A DNA stretch of 64,000 bases. Source: Nonomuraea candida (GTDB lineage Bacteria; Actinomycetota; Actinomycetes; Streptosporangiales; Streptosporangiaceae). A program made the translations under genes and the position numbers. A model generated the notes under the pieces. It searched no databases and had not been told where the DNA came from. It was given only the letters and a program-made list of their open reading frames with translations. Position 1 is the first letter of the stretch. Every line of letters begins with the position of its first letter. The stretch lies in the NCBI RefSeq assembly GCF_000725485.1, contig NZ_KL647033.1, positions 62,001 to 126,000 on the forward strand, in the 5' to 3' direction. This document shows positions 19,766 through 28,529 of this stretch, piece by piece.

Positions 19766-20578
19766 GTGTACGAGGGCGATGTGCTGGCGGGAAATTGGCG
19801 GCGGCCGGGCAAGGGCAAGATCCCGAAGGTGCCCGCCGAGCCGGACCTGGTCGTGGAGGACGCCGACAGCGGCTTCTGCGGGGCCGTGGTGGCCTGTGAC
19901 AAGGAGGCCGTCACGCTGGAGGACCGGTTCGGCAAGCGCCGCCTGTTCCCGCTCGCGCCCGCCGCCTTCCTCCTGGACGGCAAGCCCGTGACCCTGGTGC
20001 GCCCCACGGCCGCCCCCGCCTCCGCCGGCCCCCGGCGCAGCGCCTCGGGCTCGATCGCCGTGGAGGGGCTGCGCGCCAGGGTGGCCAGGCAGAGCCGGAT
20101 CTACGTGGAGGGCGTGCACGACGCCGCGCTCGTGGAGAAGATCTGGGGCCACGATCTGCGGGTCGAGGGCGTCGTCGTCGAATACCTGGAGGGTGTGGAC
20201 GACCTGCCCGCCATCGTCGCGGAGTTCGCCCCCGAGCCGGGCCGCCGGCTCGGCGTGCTGGTCGACCACCTGGTGCCCGGTTCCAAGGAGAGCAGGATCG
20301 CCGCCGAGATCACCTCGCCGGACGTGCTCGTGGTGGGGCATCCGTACATCGACATCTGGCAGGCGGTCAAACCGTCCGTGCTGCGCATCCCGGCCTGGCC
20401 CGACGTGCCGCGCGGGGTGCCGTGGAAGGAGGGCGTCATCGCGGCGCTCGGCTGGCGCATGGAGCCCGCGCAGGCGTGGCGGCGGATTCTCGGCGCCGTA
20501 TCCACGTACACGGACCTGGAGCCGGAGCTGCTCGGCCGGGTCGAGGAACTGATCGACTTCGTTACGGAGGCACCATGA
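19766..20578 (+). CDS. DUF3097 family protein
   Basis: 270 residues of an actinobacteria-specific family of unknown function, by recall DUF3097. The protein starts [20 protein letters not shown] and has an N-terminal beta-rich part ([36 protein letters not shown]). A Toprim-like core follows, with [49 protein letters not shown] and [16 protein letters not shown]. The EGxxD/DHxxxxSKE arrangement would suit metal-dependent nucleotide chemistry, but that is inference. The gene is conserved between hrcA-dnaJ and hemW in related genomes. It overlaps the next gene by 4 bases. Confidence 0.8.
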   Translation: MYEGDVLAGNWRRPGKGKIPKVPAEPDLVVEDADSGFCGAVVACDKEAVTLEDRFGKRRLFPLAPAAFLLDGKPVTLVRPTAAPASAGPRRSASGSIAVEGLRARVARQSRIYVEGVHDAALVEKIWGHDLRVEGVVVEYLEGVDDLPAIVAEFAPEPGRRLGVLVDHLVPGSKESRIAAEITSPDVLVVGHPYIDIWQAVKPSVLRIPAWPDVPRGVPWKEGVIAALGWRMEPAQAWRRILGAVSTYTDLEPELLGRVEELIDFVTEAP

Positions 20579-21546
20579 GCCAGGACCCGTCCCAGAACCA
20601 GGACCCGCAGCCGCCACCGGACGACGACGCCACCCGCCGGGTCTCCCCCTCGGACCTCCCGCCGAACCTCGCCTCCGGTCCCCAGCACCAACACCCGGGC
20701 CACGCCGCGCAGCCCGGCTCCCAGCCCGGTCATGGTCGGCAACCCGACTACGGTCAGCAACCCGGCTCCCAGCCGGGCTACAGTCAGCAGCCCGGCTCCC
20801 AGCCGGGCTACGGCGGTCACACTCCTTACGGCCAGCAGCCGGGCTCGGCCCCGGACTACGGGCAGCCACCGCTCCCCGGCTACGACCAGCCCGGCGGGTA
20901 CGCCCAGCCCGGAAGCTACGGACAGCCCGGCGGATACGGGCAATCCGGCGCCTACGGACAACCCGGTGGTTACGGGCAACCCGGTGGCTACGGCCAGCCA
21001 CCCGGCGGCCCTGGCCAACCCGGCGGATACGGCCAGTCAGGCGGATACGGCCAGTCAGGCGGATACGGGCAGCCAGGCGGATACGGGCAGCCAGGCGGAT
21101 ACGGCCAGCCGCCGCCCGGCTACGCTCCCCCGCCGAACCACCAGCCCGGCTACGGCTACAGCTACGGTCACGGGTACGCCCAGGCGCCGGGAGAGCCGTA
21201 CATCCCGGGCAGGTACGGCCCCCGCCCCGGCACCGACGACACCACGATGGCGATGTTGTCGCACCTGCTGGGCCTGCTGGTCTCCTGGGTCGGCCCGCTG
21301 GTCATCTACCTGATGAAGAAGGACGAGTCCGCATATGTCAGGGACCAGGCGGCGGAGGCGCTGAACTTCCAGATCACGATGTTCGTCGGCTACCTCGTCG
21401 CCGGCATCCTGACGGTCATCTTCATCGGCCTCATCCTGCTGCCGATCGTCTGGATCCTGTCCCTGGTCTTCCACATCCAGGCGGCCATGGCCAGCAACAA
21501 GGGCCAGAACTACCGCTACCCGTTCGCCATCCGCCTGATCACCTAG
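20575..21546 (+). CDS. DUF4870-type membrane protein with Gly/Tyr/Gln-rich N-terminus
   Basis: 323 residues. The first 215 are low complexity, with repeats of the kind GYGQPG and [10 protein letters not shown]. The C-terminal 100 residues match the DUF4870 (Tic20-like) membrane domain: [48 protein letters not shown], then helices [33 protein letters not shown], ending [22 protein letters not shown]. The start ATG overlaps the DUF3097 stop (ATGA). Its TAG stop lies within a CTAG palindrome that also encodes the hemW stop on the other strand. Confidence 0.85.
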   Translation: MSQDPSQNQDPQPPPDDDATRRVSPSDLPPNLASGPQHQHPGHAAQPGSQPGHGRQPDYGQQPGSQPGYSQQPGSQPGYGGHTPYGQQPGSAPDYGQPPLPGYDQPGGYAQPGSYGQPGGYGQSGAYGQPGGYGQPGGYGQPPGGPGQPGGYGQSGGYGQSGGYGQPGGYGQPGGYGQPPPGYAPPPNHQPGYGYSYGHGYAQAPGEPYIPGRYGPRPGTDDTTMAMLSHLLGLLVSWVGPLVIYLMKKDESAYVRDQAAEALNFQITMFVGYLVAGILTVIFIGLILLPIVWILSLVFHIQAAMASNKGQNYRYPFAIRLIT

Positions 21547-22763
21547 ACCAGCAGGTCCCTGATGAGGGCGTCGGCCAGCAGCCGTCCCTTCAGGGTCAGC
21601 ACCATCCGGCCCGCCTTGAACGCCTCGGGCTCCAGCAGCCCGCGGGCCAGAGCGCCGGCCACGGCCGGGCGCGCGCCCGGCGCCACCTCGGCCAGCGGGT
21701 AGCCGGAGTCGAGCCGCAGCTCCAGCATGAGCCGCTCGGCGTCGCGGTCCTCCTGACCGAGCACCTCGCGCGCGTGGGCGGGCGAGGCGCCCGCGGCCAG
21801 CCGCTGGGCGTAGGCGGCGGGGTGTTTGACGTTCCACCAGCGGGTGCCGCCGACGTGGCTGTGCGCGCCGGGGCCGGCCGCCCACCAGTCGCCGCCGGTC
21901 CAGTAGAGCAGGTTGTGCCGGCAGCGGGCCTGGTCGGAGACGGCCCAGTTGGACACTTCGTACCAGCGGAACCCGGCCTCGGCCAGCAGCTCGTCGGCGA
22001 TGAGGTAGCGGTCGGCGGCCACGTCGTCGTCGGGCAGGGGCAGCTCGCCGCGCCGGATCCGGGCCGCCAGCCGGGTGCCCTCCTCGACGATCAGCGAGTA
22101 TGCCGACACGTGGTCGGGCCCGGCCTCGATCGCCGCGGTCAGCGAGGCCCGCCAGTCGTCGTCGGACTCGCCCGGCGTGCTGTAGATCAGGTCGAGGTTG
22201 ACGTGGTCGAACCCGGCCTGCCTGGCCTCGCGCACGGCGGCGGCGGCCCGGCCGGGCGTGTGCCGCCGGTCGAGCACCTGGAGGACGTGCTCGCGCACGC
22301 TCTGCATGCCGAAGCTGATCCGGTTGAACCCGCCGTGACGCAGCTTCTCCAGCGAGGACGGGTCGACGGACTCGGGGTTGGCCTCCGTGGTGACCTCGGC
22401 CCCGGGCGCGAGCCCGAACTCGGACTCGATCGCGGCCAGGATCCTGGCCAGGTCTTCAGGGGGGAGCAGGGTGGGCGTGCCACCGCCGAAGAACACCGTC
22501 TCCACCGGCAGCTCGGCGGCGCCGAGGACGCGGCGCGCCAGGCGGACCTCCGCGACCACCGTGTCGGCGTAGTCGCGGTGCGAGGCGCCCGGCCCCAGCT
22601 CGGCGGCGGTGTAGGTGTTGAAGTCGCAGTAGCCGCAGCGCGTCACGCAGAACGGCACGTGGACGTAGAAGCCGAACGGGCGCTCGCCGAGGCCCCTCAG
22701 GGCGCTGTCGGGCAGCTCGCCCGAGGTGGGCGCGGGATCGCCGTCAGGCAGGGTGGATGGCAC
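21543..22763 (-). CDS. hemW: Heme chaperone HemW (radical SAM, formerly called coproporphyrinogen III oxidase-like)
   Basis: 406-residue radical SAM protein. The CxxxCxxC cluster motif is [11 protein letters not shown] (Cys39, Cys43, Cys46), preceded by PFGFYVHVP. Further motifs are [35 protein letters not shown] and the HemW C-terminal stretch [23 protein letters not shown]. HemW binds heme and inserts it into apoproteins; it lacks true HemN activity. The start chosen is GTG at 22763, which matches the family N-terminus ([14 protein letters not shown]). The open frame upstream to 23096 reads through repeats and a divergent promoter and is not coding. Confidence 0.94.
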   Translation of the reverse strand: MPSTLPDGDPAPTSGELPDSALRGLGERPFGFYVHVPFCVTRCGYCDFNTYTAAELGPGASHRDYADTVVAEVRLARRVLGAAELPVETVFFGGGTPTLLPPEDLARILAAIESEFGLAPGAEVTTEANPESVDPSSLEKLRHGGFNRISFGMQSVREHVLQVLDRRHTPGRAAAAVREARQAGFDHVNLDLIYSTPGESDDDWRASLTAAIEAGPDHVSAYSLIVEEGTRLAARIRRGELPLPDDDVAADRYLIADELLAEAGFRWYEVSNWAVSDQARCRHNLLYWTGGDWWAAGPGAHSHVGGTRWWNVKHPAAYAQRLAAGASPAHAREVLGQEDRDAERLMLELRLDSGYPLAEVAPGARPAVAGALARGLLEPEAFKAGRMVLTLKGRLLADALIRDLLV

Positions 22764-22986
22764 GCCTCCAGTTTGCCCGCCTCCGCGAGTGCTCCGATCC
22801 ACCTCTCGGCGCGCCCGGTCTCCGGCGTTCATGAACGGCCGCGAGCGGCACGGAGGCAGGACCGCCCCCCTCCGCAACCGCCCTCCCCGCCACAACCGTC
22901 CCCGCCACAACCGTCCCCGCCACAACCGTCCCCGCCACGAGCGCTCCCTCCGCGACCGTCCCGGACGTCGGAGATCGCGCCGATCG

Positions 22987-23015
22987 TTGACGATGGCGGG
23001 CGGCCGCTCTACGAT
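22987..23015 (+). promoter_or_regulatory. Promoter of the chitinase gene
   Basis: TTGACG at 22987-22992 and TACGAT at 23010-23015 with exactly 17 bp between them. This is the best vegetative-type promoter match in the window. Transcription should begin near 23022, just before or inside the palindrome that follows. Confidence 0.75.
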
Positions 23016-23023
23016 CGCGTTCA

Positions 23024-23050
23024 ACTTATAGGAAAGTTTCCTATATAAGT
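23024..23050 (+). promoter_or_regulatory. Palindromic operator candidate at the chitinase transcription start
   Basis: Arms ACTTATAGGAAA and TTTCCTATATAAGT around a central G. The symmetric core is AGGAAAGTTTCCT and the two flanks differ by one TA step. It sits immediately after the -10 box, where a bound repressor would block initiation. It is much more AT-rich than its surroundings. The regulator is unknown; the core does not look like the DasR site known for Streptomyces chitinases. Confidence 0.6.
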
Positions 23051-23071
23051 GCGCAGTCCGGGAGCAAGCTC

Positions 23072-24319
23072 GTGAAGAAGAAGATCCTGATCGCACTGTC
23101 GCTCTTACTCGGCCTCTCGGCGGTCTCCGTGCCCGCCGAGGCCCGCGCCGGCCTCAAACGCGTCGCGTACTTCATCCAGTGGGGCGTCTACGGGCGCGAC
23201 TACCACGTCAAGGACGTCGACGCCTCCGGCGCCGCGGCCAAGCTCACGCACCTGAACTACGCGTTCGGCTTCGTGAGCGCCGAAGCGGCCTGCTACTCGT
23301 CCGACCCTTGGGCGGACTGGCAGCGGCCGGTGCCCGCCGAGCAGAGCGTGGACGGGGTCGCGGACGCGCCCGGCCAGGCGCTCAACGGCAACCTGAACCA
23401 GCTGCGCAAGCTCAAGGCCAAGCACCCCCGGCTCAAGGTGATGATCTCGCTCGGGGGCTGGACCGGCTCCAAGCACTTCTCCGACGCCGTGCTCACCCCC
23501 GAGTCCCGCGCCGCGCTCGCCTCCTCCTGCATCGACCTCTGGCTGCGCGGCAACCTGCCCGGCCTCGAACCCGGCGCGGGCGCCGGCGTCTTCGACGGCA
23601 TCGACCTGGACTGGGAGTGGCCGGGCTCGTCGGGCGCCGAGGGCAACGTGATCAGGCCCGAGGACAAGCGCAACTTCACGCTGTTCGTGGCGGAGCTGCG
23701 CAGGCAGCTCAGGGAGTTCTCGCGGGACGCGCAGCTCTCGGCCTTCCTGCCGGCCGCCGCCGCCAAGATCGACGCCGGCTTCGAGGTACGCCAGGTGTTC
23801 AGGCAGCTCGACTTCGCCACCGTGCAGGGATATGACCTGCACGGCACCTGGGAGCCGCAGACCGGACACAACGGCAACCTGTTCACCGACCGGCGGGACC
23901 CGAACCCGGTGAAGTACAGCGTGGACCAGACCGTGCGCGACTACCTCACGCGCGGGGCCCCGGCCCGCAAGCTGGTCGTGGGCGTGCCCGCGTACGGCCA
24001 GGGCTGGACGGGCGTCACCGGCGGCGGCGACGGCCTCTACAAGCCCGCCACCGGACCCGCGCCCGGCAAGTGGGGGCCCGGCACCGAGGACTACAAGGAC
24101 CTGGTCAACAAGCCCGGCAAGCGCTACCGCGACCTGCGCACCGGCGCCATGTGGCTCTATGACGGCAACGAGTTCTGGTCCTACGACGATCCGGCGGTGC
24201 TCCTGCAGAAGGCCGCCTACATCCGGGCCAAGGGGCTCGGCGGGGCGATGATGTGGTCGATCGACCAGGACGACTCCCGCGCCTCACTCACCTCGGCGTT
24301 GTACGCGGTGCTGCGCTGA
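23072..24319 (+). CDS. Secreted chitinase, glycoside hydrolase family 18
   Basis: 415 residues. A signal peptide is visible (MKKKILIALSLLLGLSAVSVPAEARA). The GH18 barrel has SLGGWTGSKHFS and the catalytic motif DGIDLDWEW, with Glu182 as acid/base and Asp178 and Asp180 assisting. C-terminal barrel strands are QGYDLHGTWEP, KLVVGVPAYGQGWTGV and LGGAMMWSIDQDD. It should hydrolyse chitin outside the cell. No separate chitin-binding domain is present. The start is GTG at 23072 with GGGAG about 9 nt upstream. It has its own promoter and a palindromic operator candidate. Confidence 0.95.
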   Translation: MKKKILIALSLLLGLSAVSVPAEARAGLKRVAYFIQWGVYGRDYHVKDVDASGAAAKLTHLNYAFGFVSAEAACYSSDPWADWQRPVPAEQSVDGVADAPGQALNGNLNQLRKLKAKHPRLKVMISLGGWTGSKHFSDAVLTPESRAALASSCIDLWLRGNLPGLEPGAGAGVFDGIDLDWEWPGSSGAEGNVIRPEDKRNFTLFVAELRRQLREFSRDAQLSAFLPAAAAKIDAGFEVRQVFRQLDFATVQGYDLHGTWEPQTGHNGNLFTDRRDPNPVKYSVDQTVRDYLTRGAPARKLVVGVPAYGQGWTGVTGGGDGLYKPATGPAPGKWGPGTEDYKDLVNKPGKRYRDLRTGAMWLYDGNEFWSYDDPAVLLQKAAYIRAKGLGGAMMWSIDQDDSRASLTSALYAVLR

Positions 24320-24444
24320 CACCCGACGTGGCCGGGCGCCGCGTCTCCTGCCCGCCCGCCCGGCCACCCCGTCAATGCCCCGCTCCACGCCTTCTCCGGG
24401 CTTCCGGCTCGGACCTCCGCAAGGCGCGCCCGATCGAGACGGAC

Positions 24445-25068
24445 TCAGGCGAGGGCGCGTTCGGCCAGTTCGTCCCAGGTGGCGTCATGGCCCGGAACGG
24501 CCAGGATACGGCGCAGGGCGTCCCGGTCGCCGTGGCGGGCCAGGAACCAGTCGGCCACGCTCACGCCCGCCTCGGGCCGCGAGACGACCTCCACCTCGTC
24601 GCCCGGCCCCAGCTCTCCCGGCTCGACCACCCGCAGGTAGGCTCCCGGCCGCCCCGCCGCCGTGAACCGCTTGAGCCAGCCGGGCTCGTCCATCCAGTTG
24701 CGGAACACCACGCACGGCGTCCTCGGCCGGGTCACCTCCAGCACGGCGGTGCCGACCCGCCACCGCTCGCCCGACAGGGCGCCGTTGACGTCGACGCCGG
24801 ACGTGGTGAGGTTTTCGCCGAACCGCCCGTCACGCAGCTCCCTCCCCAGCCGGCCCTCCCACCAGTCGTAGTCTTCCCTGGCGTAGGCGTAGATCGCGTG
24901 GTCGAGCCCGCCGTGGTGCTTCTGGTCGGCCCGCTCGTCCCCGGCCAGCCCGTTGGCCAGCACCGCGACCCGGTGCGCGACCGCGCGCTTGTCGATCGCC
25001 GTCCGCCCCAGGTCTCCCGCCCATTCGGCGTCGATCGACGTGCCCACGTTCACGGAGAGAATGCGCAT
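24445..25068 (-). CDS. MOSC domain protein (YiiM-like)
   Basis: 207 residues. MOSC domain features are a start RILSVNVGTS, the Gly-Asp-rich KHHGGLDHAIYAYAREDYDWWE, GRFGENLTTSGVDVNGALSGERWRVG and the conserved Cys in RPRTPCVVFRNWM. YiiM-like MOSC proteins bind molybdenum cofactor and reduce N-hydroxylated bases; that activity is inferred from family only. The start ATG at 25068 has TACCGT on the minus strand six bases upstream, suggesting a leaderless transcript. The frame is open to 25107 but that extension would include the promoter. Confidence 0.88.
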   Translation of the reverse strand: MRILSVNVGTSIDAEWAGDLGRTAIDKRAVAHRVAVLANGLAGDERADQKHHGGLDHAIYAYAREDYDWWEGRLGRELRDGRFGENLTTSGVDVNGALSGERWRVGTAVLEVTRPRTPCVVFRNWMDEPGWLKRFTAAGRPGAYLRVVEPGELGPGDEVEVVSRPEAGVSVADWFLARHGDRDALRRILAVPGHDATWDELAERALA

Positions 25069-25074
25069 GAACGG

Positions 25075-25080
25075 ACGGTA
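25075..25080 (-). promoter_or_regulatory. -10 box for the MOSC gene (leaderless)
   Basis: Minus-strand TACCGT, 6 nt before the ATG at 25068. Confidence 0.5.
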
Positions 25081-25144
25081 TCCGAGACATATCCCCCCAG
25101 GCACCACATTTCCCGCCCACCACCCTCACCCGCGCCTCCGGCCG

Positions 25145-25462
25145 TCACCCCCGCCGCTCGCCGCCACTCGGCGCGCCCCCGTTGAGCTGGGACTCCTCGT
25201 CGAAGTCGGCGAGCTGTAACAACGTCTCCAGCGCCGCCTGCCGCGTCTCCTCCACCGAGTCACCCCGCTCGCCGAAACACTCGGCCGCCACGTCGAGCAG
25301 CGCCGCCACCACGGCCGCGTCGGGATAGGGCACGTCGACGAGGACCGTGCCGTCGGGGTCCGCCTCGCCGGCGGTCAGATGCAGCCTCAGCAGCCGCCTG
25401 GCCTCCTCCGCCACAGCCACCCCCAGCACCGCGGCACGCTCGAATCGCTCAGAAGCAATCAC
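25145..25462 (-). CDS. Small hypothetical protein
   Basis: 105 residues starting IASERFERAAVLGVAVAEEA, acidic and probably helical at both ends with a short beta part (GTVLVDVPYPDAAVV). The start GTG at 25462 is supported by GGAGGG five bases upstream. I recognise no family. Codon choice (third-position GC) matches a real gene. It sits alone between the MOSC gene and a divergent ABC transporter ATPase. The longer frame that continues upstream reads through a repeat region and overlaps the divergent gene, and is rejected. Confidence 0.6.
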   Translation of the reverse strand: MIASERFERAAVLGVAVAEEARRLLRLHLTAGEADPDGTVLVDVPYPDAAVVAALLDVAAECFGERGDSVEETRQAALETLLQLADFDEESQLNGGAPSGGERRG

Positions 25463-25621
25463 GTCACCCTCCAGTCGCACAGGTGTTCGGTAGTAGAAGG
25501 TAGACGCCGGCACCGACAAAATCCCTACGCAGCCGAGGATCCCGCTCATCCCACCGCCCGAACGTCCCAGGCGCATGCCGCGGTGGGGTTCGGAGGTCCA
25601 GGACGGGACCACGCGGGTCGG

Positions 25622-25735
25622 GGGCTTCCCAAGCAACGTCCGGGCTGGGAAGACTTCACGACGACGTCCTGGTTGGAGGGGCTTCGCGGGCGACGTCCGG
25701 GATGGGAGGGCTTCGCGGCTGGCGTCCGGGATGGA
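25622..25735 (+). repeat. 28-bp tandem repeats upstream of the ABC ATPase gene
   Basis: Four diverged copies with period 28-29 bp, of the type GGGCTTCGCGGGCGACGTCC, starting at about 25622, 25650, 25678 and 25707. The last copy ends next to the -10 box of the ABC gene, so the repeats replace any usual -35 region. Confidence 0.7.
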
Positions 25736-25741
25736 TACGCT
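25736..25741 (+). promoter_or_regulatory. -10 box for the ABC ATPase gene (leaderless)
   Basis: TACGCT followed by 6 nt and GTG at 25748. Confidence 0.5.
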
Positions 25742-25747
25742 CGGACG

Positions 25748-26371
25748 GTGTACGACTCGATCGTCAGTGTTGACGCCCTCAGCGTGGAGCTCGGCGGCAA
25801 TCCCGTGCTCCGCGACCTGGACCTGACGGTGGCGCCCGGTGAGATCGTGGCCGTCGTCGGCCCGAACGGCTCCGGCAAGTCCACCCTGCTGCGCTGCGTG
25901 GCCGGACTCCAGCCGCCCACCTCCGGCGACGTCCGCGTGTTCGGACGGCCGCCTGCCGACGACGCGCGTTTCTGGGGCAGCGTGGCCCTGCTGGGCGACG
26001 AGCCTGCCTGGTATCCGGGCCTGACGGCGCGCGAGCACCTGGAGCTGATGGGAGCCGTACACGCGCAGGCCCGGATGACGGTGGACGCGGCGCTGGAGCT
26101 GTTCGCGCTGGAGGAGCGGGCCGACGCCCCGCCGCTCAACCTGTCCACCGGCCAGCGCCAGCGCCTCTCCCTGGCAGCCACGCTGCTGCGGCCCAGCACG
26201 CTGCTGCTCCTCGACGAGCCGGAGCGCGGCCTCGACACCGCCTTCCGCGCCGCGCTCGCCGGCCTGCTCGACGAGTACGCCGGCGAGGGCGGCACCGTCC
26301 TCATGGCCACCCACGACCAGGACCTGGCCGCCATCGGCCGCCAGGTCTCCCCGTCAGGGGTGAGCGCATGA
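25748..26371 (+). CDS. ABC transporter ATP-binding protein
   Basis: 207-residue ATPase subunit. Motifs are Walker A GPNGSGKST, Q-loop region LLGDEPAWYPGLTAREHLELMG, signature LSTGQRQRLSLA, Walker B LLLLDEPERGLD and the switch histidine in MATHDQD. It should partner the large membrane protein encoded 37 nt downstream. The transported substrate is unknown. The preferred start GTG at 25748 follows a -10 box by 6 nt. Upstream open frame through the 28-bp repeats is not taken as coding. Confidence 0.9.
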   Translation: MYDSIVSVDALSVELGGNPVLRDLDLTVAPGEIVAVVGPNGSGKSTLLRCVAGLQPPTSGDVRVFGRPPADDARFWGSVALLGDEPAWYPGLTAREHLELMGAVHAQARMTVDAALELFALEERADAPPLNLSTGQRQRLSLAATLLRPSTLLLLDEPERGLDTAFRAALAGLLDEYAGEGGTVLMATHDQDLAAIGRQVSPSGVSA

Positions 26372-26408
26372 CCTGCGCGGACGCGAGCGCGCGGCCGGGG
26401 GTGGCCGC

Positions 26409-27953
26409 GTGAGTGAGACCAGCGTGCGGACGGTGCGGGCGTATCTGCGTTCGCGTGGCCGCCTCCCCGCCTCCCTGATGGACCGGTACGTCTCGGTCTT
26501 CTCCCTGCTCATGCTGATCGCCGTGGCCGGGCAGCCCCTGTCCGGGATGTTCGCCGGCCTGGCCGTGCCCGCCGATCCCGCCCGCATGGGCGCGGGCGTG
26601 GCGCTGCTCGCGCTCACCCTGGCCGGCTTCCTGGCGGCGGCCCGGGCGGCGGGGCCCGTCCTGCTGCCGGGCGCCGACGCCTCCTGGCTGCTGCTGTCCC
26701 CGCTGAACCGGCGGCACCTGCTCGGCCGTACGGCGCGGGTGCTGCTCGGCGTCGCGGTGGTGGCGGGCGCGCTGCTCGGGATCGGGCTGCTGGCCGTGCT
26801 GGGCGCGCCGGACCAGCACGTGTGGCGGGTGCTGGGCGCGCTGGTCGTGGGCGTGTCCGCGGCCGTGGGCGGGATGGCGCTGGCCGTGCTCGGGCAGGCG
26901 TCGCAGTCGTGGCGGTTCTGGCTGACCGGCGCGGTGGCCGTGCTGCTGGTGCTGGCGGTCGTGGCGGTGACCGGCCGGCTGCGCACGGTGCTGGCGATCG
27001 CGGCGAGCGCTCCCCTGCCGGCCGTCACCGCCGCCGCGGCGGGCGCGGCCCTGCTCTCTGGCCTGCTGGTACGCCAGGCGTGGACGTCACTCGACCGCAT
27101 CCCCACCCGCGCCCTGATGGCCGCCTCCACCCGGGCGGGACACGTGGCGGGCGCGGCCGTGTCGCTCGACCCCGGCGCGCTGACCTGGATCGCCGAGGAC
27201 AACCACTGGCGGGCCAGGAAGCTGGGCTCGCGGCGCTGGCCGTCGTTGCCGGCGCCGTTCGCGCTGGCCTGGCAGGACTGGCGGCGGCTGGGCCGCAGGC
27301 CCGGGCGGCTGGCGGCGATGGCCGCGACCGCCGCGCTCCCCGCGGTCCTGGCGCAGGCGGGCGGCTCGCCGGCGGCCCTCGGGGTCGCCGTGCTGGCGGG
27401 CGCGCTGGCCGTGGCGGCCATGAGCACGTCCGGCACACGCAGGGACGCCGACAACCCGGCCCTGTCCCGGCTCGCCGGCGTGGGCCTGCGGCCGGCGCTC
27501 GCGGCCCGCGCGGCACTGCCGGCGCTGCTGAGCGGGACGTGGGCCGCCCTGGCGCTGGCGGGCGTGACCCTGACCGCCACGGCGCCCTGGGCGGGCGCGG
27601 GGCACTCCTTGGCCGCGGGCGGGCTCCTGGCGGGCGGCTCGGCGTGGTGGTTGTTCGGGCCGCTGGCCGCGCCCGCGCTGGCCGCCGGCGCCCTGCGGAT
27701 GGCCAGGCGCGACCCGATCGACCACTCCATGCCGGTCCTCGACACGCCGGGCGGCGCCATCCCGACGGGGCCGCTCTTCTGGGCCGCGACCGGGCCGGAC
27801 CTGGCCCTGCTGGGCACCCTCCCCGCCGCGGCGGCGCTGGCCTCCGCGCCGGCCGACCTGACCTCGTTCCTGGTGGCGCAGGGGGTGGCGAGCGTCCTGG
27901 TGCTCGCGGGTTACCTGTGGCGGGCGCGAGCGGGCGGCGGCAAGGCCCGGTGA
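26409..27953 (+). CDS. Polytopic membrane protein, putative ABC transporter permease (DUF6297-like)
   Basis: 514 residues with about ten hydrophobic segments, for example SVFSLLMLIAVAGQPLSGM, LLGVAVVAGALLGIGLLAVLG, VVGVSAAVGGMALAVLGQ and GVASVLVLAGYLWRARAG. A soluble middle part contains LTWIAEDNHWRARKLGSRRWPSLPAPFALAWQDWRRLGRRPGR. Following an ABC ATPase gene by 37 nt, it is most likely the membrane half of that transporter. The DUF6297 label is from memory and tentative. The substrate is unknown. Confidence 0.8.
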   Translation: MSETSVRTVRAYLRSRGRLPASLMDRYVSVFSLLMLIAVAGQPLSGMFAGLAVPADPARMGAGVALLALTLAGFLAAARAAGPVLLPGADASWLLLSPLNRRHLLGRTARVLLGVAVVAGALLGIGLLAVLGAPDQHVWRVLGALVVGVSAAVGGMALAVLGQASQSWRFWLTGAVAVLLVLAVVAVTGRLRTVLAIAASAPLPAVTAAAAGAALLSGLLVRQAWTSLDRIPTRALMAASTRAGHVAGAAVSLDPGALTWIAEDNHWRARKLGSRRWPSLPAPFALAWQDWRRLGRRPGRLAAMAATAALPAVLAQAGGSPAALGVAVLAGALAVAAMSTSGTRRDADNPALSRLAGVGLRPALAARAALPALLSGTWAALALAGVTLTATAPWAGAGHSLAAGGLLAGGSAWWLFGPLAAPALAAGALRMARRDPIDHSMPVLDTPGGAIPTGPLFWAATGPDLALLGTLPAAAALASAPADLTSFLVAQGVASVLVLAGYLWRARAGGGKAR

Positions 27954-27979
27954 CAGGTGGAGGGCTGCCGGGACGGACG

Positions 27980-28474
27980 TCAGGCGACGTAGACGTCGCT
28001 CGGCAGCCCGCCGTACGGGATCGTGCGGTCCTTGTGCATGCCGGCCCGCTCGGCCACCCGCCGCGACGGCGCGTTGACGTCCCTGATGACGGCGACCACG
28101 GTGCCGCCCAGGTCCTTGCCGATCCGCAGGGCGGCCTGGGCCAGCTCGACGGCGTACCCGTGGCCCCAGGCCGACGGGCGGAAGCGGTAGTAGAGGTTGA
28201 GCACCTCGTCGCCGTCCACGACGGCGCGGCGCAGCCCGCCGAAGCCGAGCACGCGGGTCTTCCCGGGCAGCCGTGCCGCCCAGTAGCCGATGCCGCGTTC
28301 GTCCCAGTCGGCCAGCCACAGGTCGAGCATGGCGCGGCTGGCCTCCAGGTCGGTGACCGGGCCGCTGGGGTGGTATTCGCTCGTGCGCGGGTCGGAATGG
28401 ATCTCGTGGACCGCGTCGAGGTCGTCGGCTGTGACCCGAGATAGGACCATTCGCGCCGTCTGCACCACTTCCAT
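27980..28474 (-). CDS. GNAT family N-acetyltransferase
   Basis: 164 residues of the RimJ/RimL-like GNAT type. It starts MEVVQTARMVLSRVTADDLDAV and has YWAARLPGKTRVLGFGGL, LNLYYRFRPSAWGHGYAVELA (acetyl-CoA loop region) and RDVNAPSRRVAERAGM. The substrate could be a protein N-terminus or a small amine. ATG at 28474 has TACCCT on the minus strand six bases upstream (28481-28486), so the mRNA is probably leaderless. It is convergent with the membrane protein gene. Confidence 0.9.
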   Translation of the reverse strand: MEVVQTARMVLSRVTADDLDAVHEIHSDPRTSEYHPSGPVTDLEASRAMLDLWLADWDERGIGYWAARLPGKTRVLGFGGLRRAVVDGDEVLNLYYRFRPSAWGHGYAVELAQAALRIGKDLGGTVVAVIRDVNAPSRRVAERAGMHKDRTIPYGGLPSDVYVA

Positions 28475-28480
28475 GCTTTC

Positions 28481-28486
28481 AGGGTA
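28481..28486 (-). promoter_or_regulatory. -10 box for the GNAT gene (leaderless)
   Basis: Minus-strand TACCCT, 6 nt before the ATG at 28474. Confidence 0.5.
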
Positions 28487-28494
28487 TTCAGCGC

Positions 28495-28516
28495 GGGCCC
28501 GGGCACACCCGGGCCC
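28495..28516 (-). terminator. GC-rich hairpin after lepA, probable terminator
   Basis: Perfect 9-bp stem GGGCCCGGG/CCCGGGCCC with a 4-base loop, 13 nt past the lepA stop on the minus strand. No U tract follows, as is common for actinobacterial terminators. Confidence 0.6.
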
Positions 28517-28529
28517 CCTGAAAGCGCGG

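Larger units (their letters stand above)
22764..23071. other. Divergent intergenic region between hemW and the chitinase gene, 308 bp
   Basis: Contains a 15-bp tandem repeat (CACAACCGTCCCCGC at 22891, 22906 and 22921, with diverged flanking copies), a near-consensus promoter at 22987-23015 and a palindrome at 23024-23050. No gene is supported. Confidence 0.7.

Noticed and set aside
22764..23096. Upstream extension of hemW to 23096
   Set aside because: The extra residues come from 15-bp repeats and from the chitinase promoter and start on the other strand; GTG 22763 matches the family N-terminus.
26822..28444. Plus-strand frame of 540 codons overlapping the DUF6297-like gene
   Set aside because: Shadow frame rich in Arg/Gly/Ala that crosses the end of a real membrane protein and runs antisense through the GNAT gene.
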